Below are positions 46,554 to 55,583 of a stretch of 64,000 nt of DNA, one piece after another. Both the position numbers and the translations under genes were made by a program. Position 1 is the first letter of the stretch. Every line of letters starts with the position of its first letter. Source of the stretch: Lysinibacillus xylanilyticus (lineage in GTDB: Bacteria > Bacillota > Bacilli > Bacillales_A > Planococcaceae); NCBI RefSeq assembly GCF_001183605.1, contig NZ_LFXJ01000005.1:1230745-1294744 (forward strand), read 5' to 3'. Under the pieces are notes generated by a model. The model did no database searches, was not told the DNA's origin, and saw only the letters and a program-made list of their open reading frames with translations.

Positions 46554-48581
46554 TTAGGCGTTAGTAATACAGAGATTATTTTTTCCAATTTCCTTCGCTT
46601 TATATAAAGCTTGATCTGCTAATTCTAGCAATTCATTTAATGTTAGACCATGATCAGGATAATAAGCGATACCAATGGATGCAGTTGGCGCAAAGTGATG
46701 ACTTTCGATCGTCCATCCATTTTTTAGTTCATTACGAATGCGATTAATAATATCCATTATTTGTGTATGCCTCGTCTTAGAATTCCGAGTTAAACCCGTT
46801 AGGACGACAATAAATTCATCGCCACCCATTCGTATAACTAAATCATGGTTACGTACAGCAGTAATTAAAACTTGCCCAAAAATTCGGATAAAATCATCCC
46901 CTGTGTCATGGCCGTACCGATCATTAACACATTTAAAGTCATCTCCATCTATATAGAGCATGGCTAAACACTCATTACGTTCTTGAGCTTCTTCCAATAG
47001 TTTCGGAAACTCCTTGTCTAAAAAACGACGATTTGGTAGTTGTGTTAACGTATCATGATAAGCTAAATATAATAAATCATTCTCTCGTTCCTTACGGTGA
47101 GTTATTTCACGAGATACCATCATGATTTGTGATACTTTTTCGCGCTCTGGATCATGAACAACCGTTACGTTTCCTTCAGTCCAAACAGGCGTACCGTCCT
47201 TTGCCCTTAACAGTAGCTCAAACTGCGTTTCCGTTTGGCCCGAATAATTATTTAGAAACGTTTGCCAAGACTTCCTACTTTGCTCATCGACAATGTTACT
47301 GTAAAACTGACCTTGTAATTCCACATTTTCGTAACCTAAAAATATCTCATAAGAAGGCGAGGTATAAATAATGATGCCATCTTCGTTTGTAATGACAATC
47401 AAATCATTTGTATTTTCTGTAATAAGACGGAATGTGCGTTCAATATTTTTCAATTCCGTTAACATTCTTTTCTTGTCCGTAATATCATAGTTAATGGATA
47501 AATATTGTTCTGTCTCGCCGAATTCATTTTTTAATGGAACAATAGCTGCTTCTACCCAAAAATCAGCATGGAATTTTGTGCGATAGCATAGCTCCCCTCG
47601 CCAAATATTCCCCGCTCTAATTGTTTTACTAATTAATTTCAATAAATTTTCCTTATTTTCACGAGGCTCTATTAATTTATATGGTTGACCTATTAGTTCT
47701 TCTGCCGTGAAGCCAGTCGCATTTAAAAACAAATCATTAACTTCTAGAATTTTAGCATCACTATCCAAAACAGCAATGGACGCTGCTGAATTTAAAGCAG
47801 CCTTAAAAACCTCTAAACCATGAGATTTTGAGCGTAACTCCGCTTTTTGTTCAGTGAATTGTGTGAAATCTTGCATGAGAAGAAAAATTGCAAAAGAATT
47901 ATCCTTTTGCATAACTGGAGATAGTGAAACTAAATACATGCGCTCTTTTTTATCCAGTGTATGAAGCTTGATGAGTTTTTCGCCAATATTTTCGCCCAAA
48001 GCTGCTCTTTGTAAATAACACTGTATGTTCCCTACTTCATCTTTAGGAACAATTGGTAGATCGACGAATAATTGTTGTTTAACTGTTTCAGTATCTAATT
48101 TAAAGTCTTCCGTGAAGCTGGAGTTCACCTCATAAATAGCTCCTTCATCAGATAAGATGACCGTCGAAAAAAAAGCATGATCAAACATCGAGCGCAGAAA
48201 TAAAAACTTATCTTCGATGCTACGATCATAGAGAATTTCTTTTGTAATTGCTAAAATATAGTCTTCATTATTATGTTTAAGCGGTCGAACAGATGTCTCA
48301 TATTTACGAACTTCAGATTTATAATAGGCATAATCCACATAATCCACTTGACTATGCTTTGTAATTGCTTGATTGTAATTTTCTTGAATTACAGAAAAAT
48401 TTTTGTGACTTAACGTAAAGGTAGAAAGCATTTTCCCAATCGCCTCATGTGATAAGAAAGCTCGAGCTGCTTTATTTAAGCGAATATATTGATAATCGTC
48501 TCCCACTTTTTTCATTAAAAAGACAAAATCTTTGCCAATAAACAATTCATTAAATAAATCTTCGCTTAAAAGATTTTCCAT
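46554..48581 (-). CDS. PAS-domain diguanylate cyclase
   Basis: The start at 48581 (MENLLSEDLFNELF) follows GGGGGTGA; 675 residues without membrane segments. It has several PAS domains (for example DHAFFSTVILSDEGAIYEVN, NSAASIAVLDSDAKILEVN and ENTNDLIVITNEDGIIIYTS) and PAC stretches such as LSINYDITDKKRML. The GGDEF domain is intact (MLYIDGDDFKCVNDRYGHDT, RMGGDEFIVVL), and the inhibitory I-site RxxD appears as RNHD five residues before GGDEF. It should make cyclic di-GMP with product inhibition. No EAL domain is present. The sensed signal is unknown. Confidence 0.9.
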   Translation of the reverse strand: MENLLSEDLFNELFIGKDFVFLMKKVGDDYQYIRLNKAARAFLSHEAIGKMLSTFTLSHKNFSVIQENYNQAITKHSQVDYVDYAYYKSEVRKYETSVRPLKHNNEDYILAITKEILYDRSIEDKFLFLRSMFDHAFFSTVILSDEGAIYEVNSSFTEDFKLDTETVKQQLFVDLPIVPKDEVGNIQCYLQRAALGENIGEKLIKLHTLDKKERMYLVSLSPVMQKDNSFAIFLLMQDFTQFTEQKAELRSKSHGLEVFKAALNSAASIAVLDSDAKILEVNDLFLNATGFTAEELIGQPYKLIEPRENKENLLKLISKTIRAGNIWRGELCYRTKFHADFWVEAAIVPLKNEFGETEQYLSINYDITDKKRMLTELKNIERTFRLITENTNDLIVITNEDGIIIYTSPSYEIFLGYENVELQGQFYSNIVDEQSRKSWQTFLNNYSGQTETQFELLLRAKDGTPVWTEGNVTVVHDPEREKVSQIMMVSREITHRKERENDLLYLAYHDTLTQLPNRRFLDKEFPKLLEEAQERNECLAMLYIDGDDFKCVNDRYGHDTGDDFIRIFGQVLITAVRNHDLVIRMGGDEFIVVLTGLTRNSKTRHTQIMDIINRIRNELKNGWTIESHHFAPTASIGIAYYPDHGLTLNELLELADQALYKAKEIGKNNLCITNA

Positions 48582-49133
48582 GCTGTCACCCCCATAAGTC
48601 GTTAATATTAATATAGAATTTTTATATAGTTTTTGTATATACAAAAAAATCAATACTACTATTATAACATAATTTAAAAGAATCACCCTTCTCGAATTGG
48701 AAAAATTTTATCCTTTTAAGGGTATTTTTTGATAATTTACCTCTTCTAAAGAAATAACATAATTCTAAAGAAACACGAATCGCTAATTTTTACTAATTAA
48801 ATTGATATTATAGACTTAACGCTCACAAAAAATGTAAATAAACAAAATTTAACTATCTATCCAATTGTTTATTTTTCAGAATTTACTGACTAACAAATTT
48901 TATTTTTGTTTTAGCGAGGAAAATGATTGCATAAAGCAGGAAGATTGTTATATTATATTAAAAAAACTAGCCATTTTTCGGTATGGTCAAAAATCAGTAA
49001 GACAGCGGGAGATTATGGATTTCATAGTTATAACGTCTAGTTCTTTGGGTTTTAATTCCAGTACGAATTTTAGTTTTCTTCTTTATGTTTTAAAGGAATT
49101 GTTTTAACTACCCTAGTAAAGGAGGCGTTTCGT
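48582..49133. other. Intergenic stretch between divergent genes
   Basis: About 550 AT-rich bases with no supported gene. Frames around 48865-49107 have poor codon use and no ribosome binding site. It must hold the promoters of the GGDEF and GNAT genes, but no motif stands out. Confidence 0.4.
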
Positions 49134-49682
49134 ATGCTTAAACATCGAGACCTACATGAATGTACAGAGCTCTATGAGCTATTATCACACCCTTCTGTTT
49201 TCCCTTTTGTTCGTCAAAAAGCCACATCAGCTGATGAATATTGGTTTATGACAAAACAACTGATTGAAGAAGAAGCGAAGGGACTCGCTATTTCAAGGAC
49301 GATTACTGATGATTGGGGTCAACCAATCGGCACCATTAGCATTCATGATGTCGAGGATGGTGCAGGCTTTATAGGAACGTGGATTGGTCTCCCTTATCAA
49401 GGGCAAGGTTATAACCAGAAGGCGAAAATGCTTTTTTTGAACGAACTATTTTTTGATTATAATTTCCATACGGTATTTCTCCGTATTCGTGTTGAAAATA
49501 TAAAATCTCAGCGTGCAGCCTTAAAGCTACCTTATGTTGTGAGCGCAAATGAAAGCCACCCAACATTATTAGCTCAGGTTAACAGAGGCGAGGCGCAATT
49601 TAATTTATATAAAATTCCAAAAGACTTGTTCTATCTGACAACAGCCAAACAAATGGCAGAAGGCGAAGAACAAGCGATGTAA
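49134..49682 (+). CDS. GNAT family N-acetyltransferase (RimJ-like)
   Basis: A 182-residue acetyltransferase with AAAGGAGG just before its ATG. The acetyl-CoA loop reads GTWIGLPYQGQGYNQKAKML, with the preceding strand WGQPIGTISIHD and the following RIRVENIKSQRAALKLPYV, as in RimJ/RimL-type enzymes. It probably acetylates an amino group on a protein or small molecule; the substrate is unknown. It is monocistronic with a strong terminator. Confidence 0.88.
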   Translation: MLKHRDLHECTELYELLSHPSVFPFVRQKATSADEYWFMTKQLIEEEAKGLAISRTITDDWGQPIGTISIHDVEDGAGFIGTWIGLPYQGQGYNQKAKMLFLNELFFDYNFHTVFLRIRVENIKSQRAALKLPYVVSANESHPTLLAQVNRGEAQFNLYKIPKDLFYLTTAKQMAEGEEQAM

Positions 49683-49702
49683 TCTATATAATTTTCATAA
49701 AA

Positions 49703-49746
49703 ATAAGCTATGTGTTCTGTCTTGATGACAGGCACATAGCTTTTTC
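49703..49746 (+). terminator. Terminator of the GNAT gene
   Basis: AAGCTATGTG pairs with CACATAGCTT with an inner CTGTC/GACAG stem, then T5. Confidence 0.88.
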
Positions 49747-49817
49747 TGTTTTCGGTACATATTATTGCTGTATTGTTATATAAGTACAAGCTATACAATA
49801 GGATACAAGTAAAGAGC

Positions 49818-50894
49818 CTACTTTTTATATTGTAAAATCAATTTCGCCATTTCTTCTGGCGTTTTCGGTCTTTGTGTTTTTTCCATTGTTGCAACCATCT
49901 CTGCTTTGCGCTCTGTTAATACATGGACTGATTTTTTAAAGGATTCCTTTGTTAACTCTTCCTCTTGTAATACTTCCGCATAACCCTGTCTTTTAAATAG
50001 GTTGGCATTTAATATTTGGTCACCACGACTTTTTTGTGCAGATAATGGCACTAATAACATCGGCTTGTGAAGTGCTAAAAATTCAAAAATCGAATTGGAG
50101 CCAGCACGCGAGACGATAAAGTCTGCCGCATGTAATAAATCTGGTAATTCTGTTGTTACATATTCAAACTGCTTGTAACCAGAAATAGATTCAAATGATT
50201 TGTCGTAATTTCCTTTACCACACAAATGAATGATTTGGAACTGTTTTACAAGCTCCGGTAAATTTTGACGTAGTGCATCATTCAAGACAACTGAACCTAG
50301 ACTCCCTCCCATTACAAGAAGAACAGGTTTTAATGTTGTAAAGTCACATAATGATAACCCTTTCGCTCGATCTCCAGTAAATAACTCTTGGCGAATAATT
50401 GAGCCTGTGCATGTTGCCTTTTCTTTCGGCAAGTGCTGTAATGTTTCTTCAAAAATCGTAAAGATGTGTGATGCAAACGGCAGCGCAATTTTATTGGCCA
50501 AGCCAGGTGTAACATCTGATTCATGAATAACTACCGGAACACCAGCAAGTTTCGCGGCCATAACAACTGGTACAGAAACAAAGCCACCCTTTGAAAAAAT
50601 TACTTGGGGTTTCACTTTTTTGATAATACGAAAAGCCTGCATAATTCCAGCAAGCACTTTAAATGGATCTGTAAAATTTTTCATTGAGAAATAACGACGC
50701 AATTTCCCACTTGAAATACCGTAAAACGGAACACTAGGAAACGCCTCGCCTATTAATTCTTTTTCAATGCCCTGGTCTGAGCCAATATAGTGGACATCAT
50801 AACCTAGTACTTGTAAAGACGGGAGTATCGCTTGATTGAGCGATACATGACCAGCTGTCCCTCCACCGGTTAAAATGATTGTTTGTTGTTTCAC
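49818..50894 (-). CDS. murG: MurG-type lipid II N-acetylglucosaminyltransferase
   Basis: A 358-residue GT-B glycosyltransferase that adds GlcNAc to lipid I at the inner membrane face. The start is the GTG at 50894, six bases after AGGAGA. MurG signatures are present: [14 protein letters not shown] near the N-terminus, [30 protein letters not shown] and [14 protein letters not shown]. The first loop is GGGTAGH rather than GGGTGGH, as in the MurG variants of some Bacillales. It lies outside any division and wall cluster, so this may be a second copy; that cannot be told here. Confidence 0.88.
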   Translation of the reverse strand: MKQQTIILTGGGTAGHVSLNQAILPSLQVLGYDVHYIGSDQGIEKELIGEAFPSVPFYGISSGKLRRYFSMKNFTDPFKVLAGIMQAFRIIKKVKPQVIFSKGGFVSVPVVMAAKLAGVPVVIHESDVTPGLANKIALPFASHIFTIFEETLQHLPKEKATCTGSIIRQELFTGDRAKGLSLCDFTTLKPVLLVMGGSLGSVVLNDALRQNLPELVKQFQIIHLCGKGNYDKSFESISGYKQFEYVTTELPDLLHAADFIVSRAGSNSIFEFLALHKPMLLVPLSAQKSRGDQILNANLFKRQGYAEVLQEEELTKESFKKSVHVLTERKAEMVATMEKTQRPKTPEEMAKLILQYKK

Positions 50895-50983
50895 ATTAAT
50901 TCTCCTATTCCTTAAAAGCCATACTACTTTTTGTTTACAGTCTTTTATTTTACTATATGCGAACGAAAAGATATAGATGAAGC

Positions 50984-51214
50984 TTTTAACTTCTTTCAGC
51001 AAGTGTTTTATGTAGCGAAGCAAAGCGTCAGCTACAAGTGTTTTATGTAGCGAAGCAAAGCGTCAGCTACAAGTGTTTTATGTAGCGAAAGCAAAGCGCA
51101 GCGTCAGCTACAAGTGTTTTGTGTCGCGAAAGGGCAGCGTCAGATACGAATGTTTTCTATGCGAAAGTACAATGTTAACAGAGCGACATCAACAATTATG
51201 TCGAGGCATAATTG
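50984..51214. repeat. Dispersed hairpin repeat, locus 7, tandem array
   Basis: After the terminal repeat TTTAACTTCTTTCAGC come two identical 35 bp units (51001-51035 and 51036-51070), a 41 bp variant (51071-51111), a 36 bp variant (51112-51147) and a partial unit (51148-51170). Each begins AAGTGTTTTATGTAGCG and ends GTCAGCTAC, and can fold by GTAGC/GCTAC. The array closes with the palindrome CAATTATGTC/GGCATAATTG (51193-51214). Confidence 0.9.
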
Positions 51215-51287
51215 ATTTTTCAGCTTTCCTCTATTTATTTATGCTATACTCATTAATTAAATATGTAAATGAAGGAAGATATACACT

Positions 51288-52658
51288 ATGAATCAGACAA
51301 CTACGTTAAAAGAAAAATATGCATTACTATTAAAAATTATCGTACCCATTTTAGTCTCGCAGGTAGCTATTTATCTCATTTCTTTCTTCGATATTTTAAT
51401 GTCGAGTCGGTACGGTACTGCAGACCTAGCCGGAGTGTCAATCGGCTCCTCTATTTGGATGCCTACTTATATAGGGTTATCTGGAATTCTCCTTGCGATC
51501 ACACCTATTGTCTCACAGCTTGTTGGTGCTAAAAAGGAGTTGGCAGCAAAGAAGGCAGTTCAGCAAGGAATCTATGTAGCCATCGTATTATCGATACTTA
51601 TTTTTATTGTGTTATTCTTTGGTATTGATTGGATTCTTGGCAAAATGAATTTAGAAACCTCTGTACATACTATTGCTAAATCCTATATTCATGCGATGTG
51701 CGCTGGTCTTATACCTCTCTTTTTATTTTTTGTCATGCGCTGTTTTATCGATGCGCTTGGACAAACTCGCGTCACTATGATTATTACATTACTTACAACA
51801 CCTATTAATATTGTGTTGAATTATATTTTTATTTTCGGCAAATTTGGAGCACCCGAGCTTGGTGGTATAGGTGCAGGCGTTGCAACGGCGATTACATACT
51901 GGCTAGTTTTCTTGATCACAGTTTGGATTATTGCAAAGCGCGTGCCATTTGAACGCTTCCGCCTATTCCATGACTGGCCAAAATTCGAATGGCTTCGTTG
52001 GAAGGAAATTTTAATCATTGGTGTACCGATCGGAATATCTTTATTTGCAGAAACGAGTATTTTTTCTGCTGTAACAATGATGATGAGTAGCTTTAGTACA
52101 GCGATTATCGCAGCTCATCAAATAGCTTTAAATTTCACTTCCCTGCTCTATATGGTACCGCTTAGTATATCAATGGGCGTTACGATATTAGTAGGTTTTG
52201 AAATTGGCGCTAACCGAATGCACGATGCTAAACTCTACAGCTATTTATGTGTTGGCACCGCGATTTTATTTAGCTTTATTTCAGCTTGTATCCTTTTTAT
52301 CCTTCGTGAGCCTGTTGCAAATATGTATACGACTGATGGAAAAGTGCTAGAATACGCTAGTCATTTTTTAATATACGCTGCCATATTCCAGCTATCTGAT
52401 GCAATCCAAGCACCTGTACAAGGGGCTTTAAGAGGCTACAAGGATGTTACAATGACATTTATCATGGCGATCATTTCGTATTGGATCATCGGCTTGCCTG
52501 TCGGATATTTACTGGCCACTCACACAAACTTCGGACCGTTTGGCTATTGGATTGGGCTAGTTGCAGGTCTTACTACAGGAGCAATTACTTTATTAATACG
52601 TTTATTACTTGTTCAAAAAAGATATACAAGGACTCCCAAAACAACAATAGCAAACTAG
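51288..52658 (+). CDS. MATE family efflux transporter
   Basis: A 456-residue exporter with about 12 membrane segments. The MATE fold is shown by two similar halves, with LISFFDILMSSRYGTADLAG and ITPIVSQLVGAKKE in the first and MMSSFSTAIIAAHQIALNFT and GFEIGANRM in the second. Such proteins expel cationic drugs or metabolites using sodium or protons; the substrate is unknown. GGAAG lies before the start. The gene follows the tandem repeat array and ends in a terminator. Confidence 0.92.
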   Translation: MNQTTTLKEKYALLLKIIVPILVSQVAIYLISFFDILMSSRYGTADLAGVSIGSSIWMPTYIGLSGILLAITPIVSQLVGAKKELAAKKAVQQGIYVAIVLSILIFIVLFFGIDWILGKMNLETSVHTIAKSYIHAMCAGLIPLFLFFVMRCFIDALGQTRVTMIITLLTTPINIVLNYIFIFGKFGAPELGGIGAGVATAITYWLVFLITVWIIAKRVPFERFRLFHDWPKFEWLRWKEILIIGVPIGISLFAETSIFSAVTMMMSSFSTAIIAAHQIALNFTSLLYMVPLSISMGVTILVGFEIGANRMHDAKLYSYLCVGTAILFSFISACILFILREPVANMYTTDGKVLEYASHFLIYAAIFQLSDAIQAPVQGALRGYKDVTMTFIMAIISYWIIGLPVGYLLATHTNFGPFGYWIGLVAGLTTGAITLLIRLLLVQKRYTRTPKTTIAN

Positions 52659-52684
52659 ACTTTGTTCTAGTTTGCTATTTTTCA
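52647..52684 (+). terminator. Terminator of the MATE gene
   Basis: ATAGCAAACTAG (52647-52658) pairs with CTAGTTTGCTAT (52667-52678), then T5. The stem overlaps the stop codon. Confidence 0.88.
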
Positions 52685-52892
52685 TTTAATGAAGTAACTA
52701 ACCTCTAAACTGTATGAAGGGAAAATTTCTTTCTCCTAACGTTTCCCCCTATCCCTACCTGCTTTTAAAGAATTAAAAAATAAAATTGTCGACTTGTAAT
52801 ATTGTTACGGATTGTTTGAAATGTGAAATCAGATATTAATTAAACAAAGAACAAAACAAAATATATATCTTACCTAATGTAAAAAAAGGTTA

Positions 52893-52941
52893 TTGACAAA
52901 AAATATGATTAGTATTACTATTGTCTCGGATTCGAGACAAT
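52893..52941 (+). promoter_or_regulatory. Promoter with palindromic operator before the SDR pseudogene
   Basis: TTGACA (52893-52898) and TACTAT (52916-52921) are 17 bases apart. A 9 bp inverted repeat ATTGTCTCG/CGAGACAAT (52920-52941) overlaps the start point, an ideal repressor site. No regulator gene is adjacent. Confidence 0.7.
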
Positions 52942-53023
52942 TTAATTCGAGGTTTTTTAAGTTAGTGGAACTGGCAGTTTTGTTGAAAATACCTGTATAA
53001 AAATAAATCTAATTTAACTATGA

Positions 53024-53394
53024 GAAAGTGATGATGTAATAGAATTCTATACTAGTACAATTCCATTAGGAACTTATGGTAAAACAACTGCACAAACAGT
53101 TAATTGGTTCGGACAAGTAGATATAGTCGTAACTAATGCTGGTATTCCTAGTGACACGCCTATTCATTTAGAAACAGCAAAAACTTGGCAAAATCTTAAT
53201 CTAACTGGTGTATTTTACTCAAATAAATATGCTATTTAGCAAATGAGAAAACAAGGAAAAGGTGGATCTATTATTAATACTGCCTCTACTCTTGGTTTAG
53301 TTTGTGAGCCAATTGCAATTTCTGACTCTGCGGCAAAGCAACCTTTATCATTGGGGCAACAATTCCAGTTGACGGTGGCTATACTGCAAAATAA
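53024..53394 (+). pseudogene. Decayed short-chain dehydrogenase gene
   Basis: The frame reads WFGQVDIVVTNAGIPSDTPI, with NLTGVFYSNKYAI before an in-frame TAG, then QMRKQGKGGSIINTASTLGL. These are the NAG and Ser regions of an SDR. The Tyr-x-x-x-Lys part and about 80 codons are deleted. The end is found in another frame as ATFIIGATIPVDGGYTAK. The N-terminal Rossmann glycine motif is also missing. Relatives are glucose-dehydrogenase and 3-oxoacyl-reductase-like enzymes. Confidence 0.85.
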
Positions 53395-53445
53395 AAGTAT
53401 GCGTCAATAACATCTAATTTCGAGCTTCTACTATGAAATATAAAA

Positions 53446-53483
53446 AAGATGACCGCTAAGCCTTTTACGACTTAGTGGTCATC
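53446..53483 (-). terminator. Terminator of the CAP-domain gene
   Basis: On the minus strand GATGACCACTAAG pairs with CTTAGCGGTCATC, followed by T6. Confidence 0.88.
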
Positions 53484-53505
53484 CTCTTATTCAATCAAGC
53501 TATTA

Positions 53506-54213
53506 TTATTTTTGGATAAATTGTTGTGTCCAGTAGTTACCTGATTTCACATAGCCAACACCAATATGCGTAAATTTCTCATTTAAAATATTCGCACGGT
53601 GACCAGGTGAATCCATCCAAGCTTGTACTACTTCTTGAGGTGTACGTTGTCCTTGTGCAATGTTTTCACCTGCACTCTTATACGTAATACCTAAAGCTTT
53701 CATACGATCAAATGGTGAACCGAATGTTGGGCTTGTATGTGAAAAATAGTTTTTAGATTGCATATCTTGTGATTTTTCACGAGCAGCTGCCATCAGTTTA
53801 TCATCCGTTTTAAATGGTGCTAAACCAGCTTTTGTACGTTCAGCATTCGTTAATTTTACTACCTCTTGTTCAAAAGCATTCACATCTGAAGTAGTTGTTG
53901 ATGGTGTAGACTGTGATGGTGCAGTAGCTGTATTATCTTTTTGAGCTGTTTGTGTATTGTTATTAGTTGCTTGTGTATTGTTATTTGTTGTTTGATTATT
54001 TTCTGGTGCTTGAGTTTCTTTTGATGGCGTTTGTGTTTGTGGTAGATTTACATACCACTTATGATTTGACCATTGATTTGACCATTTATGATAAGAAACT
54101 TTATTACAGTCTGTTGTTGTATTCCCCTCTGTAGTATTTGCTGCAGCGGAAGCCATTTGAATTGGAGCTGCTAATAAAACTGTTGCACAAATTGCAGTTA
54201 GTGTTTTTTTCAT
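53506..54213 (-). CDS. Secreted CAP/SCP domain protein (YkwD-like)
   Basis: The start at 54213 (MKKTLTAICATVLLAAPIQM) follows AGGAGG; 235 residues with a cleavable signal peptide (cut near ASA-AAN). A low-complexity linker rich in Asn, Thr and Gln covers residues 60-110. The C-terminal CAP domain runs from FEQEVVKLTNAERTKAGLAP through NYFSHTSPTFGSPFDRM and GENIAQGQRTPQEVVQAWMD to HIGVGYVKSGNYWTQQF. It resembles YkwD of Bacillus. CAP proteins are secreted and often stress- or spore-linked, role unclear. Confidence 0.9.
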   Translation of the reverse strand: MKKTLTAICATVLLAAPIQMASAAANTTEGNTTTDCNKVSYHKWSNQWSNHKWYVNLPQTQTPSKETQAPENNQTTNNNTQATNNNTQTAQKDNTATAPSQSTPSTTTSDVNAFEQEVVKLTNAERTKAGLAPFKTDDKLMAAAREKSQDMQSKNYFSHTSPTFGSPFDRMKALGITYKSAGENIAQGQRTPQEVVQAWMDSPGHRANILNEKFTHIGVGYVKSGNYWTQQFIQK

Positions 54214-54495
54214 TTTTGCAATTCCTCCTTCTCTGCAAACAATCGTAAAGTACGAATTTAATAATTTTTTTGCCAGCATCTGCTAACAACACCATCAGAG
54301 AAATAAATTCGCATCAAATAGAGGGTTTTTAACAATATTTTTTAGCAAGTTTCGCCAATCTATGAAATACTTACGTTTCAAATAGGGTTGACACCTCTAA
54401 AAAACTATCAAATATTTTCAATATTCAAATAGAGAAACACTCCAAATAAAGTCTTAATATATCGAAACACACTTCCTTTATTTTTACGAATCCAC

Positions 54496-54575
54496 AAAAA
54501 AATCTGCCCGATTACTACTTAAATAAGACAACCGATCTTACGTGTCTTACAAGTAGAAATGAGCAGATTTAATAT
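54496..54575 (-). terminator. Long terminator of the CobW gene
   Basis: On the minus strand AAATCTGC pairs with GCAGATTT at the base and ACTT/AAGT and AAGAC/GTCTT further in; T7 follows. Confidence 0.75.
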
Positions 54576-54599
54576 GTCTATATAGAGAAACCCAATATT

Positions 54600-55502
54600 T
54601 TAATTAAGACCTATAACGTTTAAGCTACTTACATCCTCACCAATGATTACGAGTTTTGCGGGCATTTTTACGTATTCCGGAAGCCACTGGACCATGCCAT
54701 ACGCATATTGAAACAGCATAGGATTTTTCACACCTTCAATTGGCACATAACCTTTCATTCGATACACGGTTTCAGGCAATGTTCGTACCCAATCCTCAAA
54801 CTGCTCCTGTGTAAAGTTAACATCCTTAAATTCAACTAATCGTGAACCTAGATGCATTGAAGCTATTGGGGCTTTCACAACATCTTCTTTATCAACCTGA
54901 GCTGTTGCCTTTAAATCTTCTAATAAACTTAACGGTACTCGCCCATTTGTAGTTTGCAAAATAAAGGCATGAGGATTAAAGCCTTGTAGCTCATAAACAA
55001 CCTGTGCCTGCTCTGCCTCTGTTAATAAATCCGTTTTGTTAGCCAGCAATAAATGTGCGTGACGGATTTGTTCCATAAATAAGGAACGCACTTGCGGGGT
55101 TAATGTCTCTCGATTTAGCCACAGCTTTGAGTCAGCAACCGTGACAATCCCTTTGATATTTAACTTTTCCGCAAATAACGGTGAATAAACAGCGTCTAAC
55201 GCTTCAACAGGATGTGCAGCACCTGTTGTTTCAATTATTAAGACATCAAAATCACTATCTAATAGAAGAGATTGAATTTGTGCCTCTGTTTTTTCAGCGC
55301 CAGAGCAGCAAATACAGCCCTCTAGCATTTCCTTTAGCGGAATATCCTTTTCCACAGCCTGTGAGTCAAATGGTAGCTTTCCAAGCTCATTCATAATGAC
55401 AGCAGGCTTTAAATCTTTTTCCTTCAGTTGTCGAATAACATCTGTTAGCATGGATGTTTTTCCGCTACCTAAAAAGCCACTAAATAAGTATACGTCCTTC
55501 AT
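54600..55502 (-). CDS. CobW/P47K family (G3E) GTPase
   Basis: The start at 55502 (MKDVYLFSGFLGSGKT) follows GGAGG; 300 residues. It has Walker A GFLGSGKTS, Walker B IIETTGAAHP, the guanine motif NKTDL and the metal-binding GCICC motif, followed by a C-terminal CobW domain (YRMKGYVPIEG). These GTPases deliver metals, such as zinc or cobalt, to client proteins. GCICC fits CxCC, as in COG0523 zinc chaperones. No cobalamin or zinc-uptake gene is adjacent, so the metal is open. Confidence 0.9.
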   Translation of the reverse strand: MKDVYLFSGFLGSGKTSMLTDVIRQLKEKDLKPAVIMNELGKLPFDSQAVEKDIPLKEMLEGCICCSGAEKTEAQIQSLLLDSDFDVLIIETTGAAHPVEALDAVYSPLFAEKLNIKGIVTVADSKLWLNRETLTPQVRSLFMEQIRHAHLLLANKTDLLTEAEQAQVVYELQGFNPHAFILQTTNGRVPLSLLEDLKATAQVDKEDVVKAPIASMHLGSRLVEFKDVNFTQEQFEDWVRTLPETVYRMKGYVPIEGVKNPMLFQYAYGMVQWLPEYVKMPAKLVIIGEDVSSLNVIGLN

Positions 55503-55583
55503 AATTATTACCTCCATATAAAAAGCTGTCGCAATAGGCCACTAGAGACGCCTGCTGCGACAGCTACTTTGTTAGTTTGTAGT

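Noticed and set aside
46264..46557. 97-codon plus-strand frame with an Asn run
   Set aside because: It consists of the dispersed repeat and the AAC microsatellite and has no ribosome binding site.
51001..51170. CRISPR array
   Set aside because: The repeated units follow each other directly with no unique spacers, and no cas genes are near.
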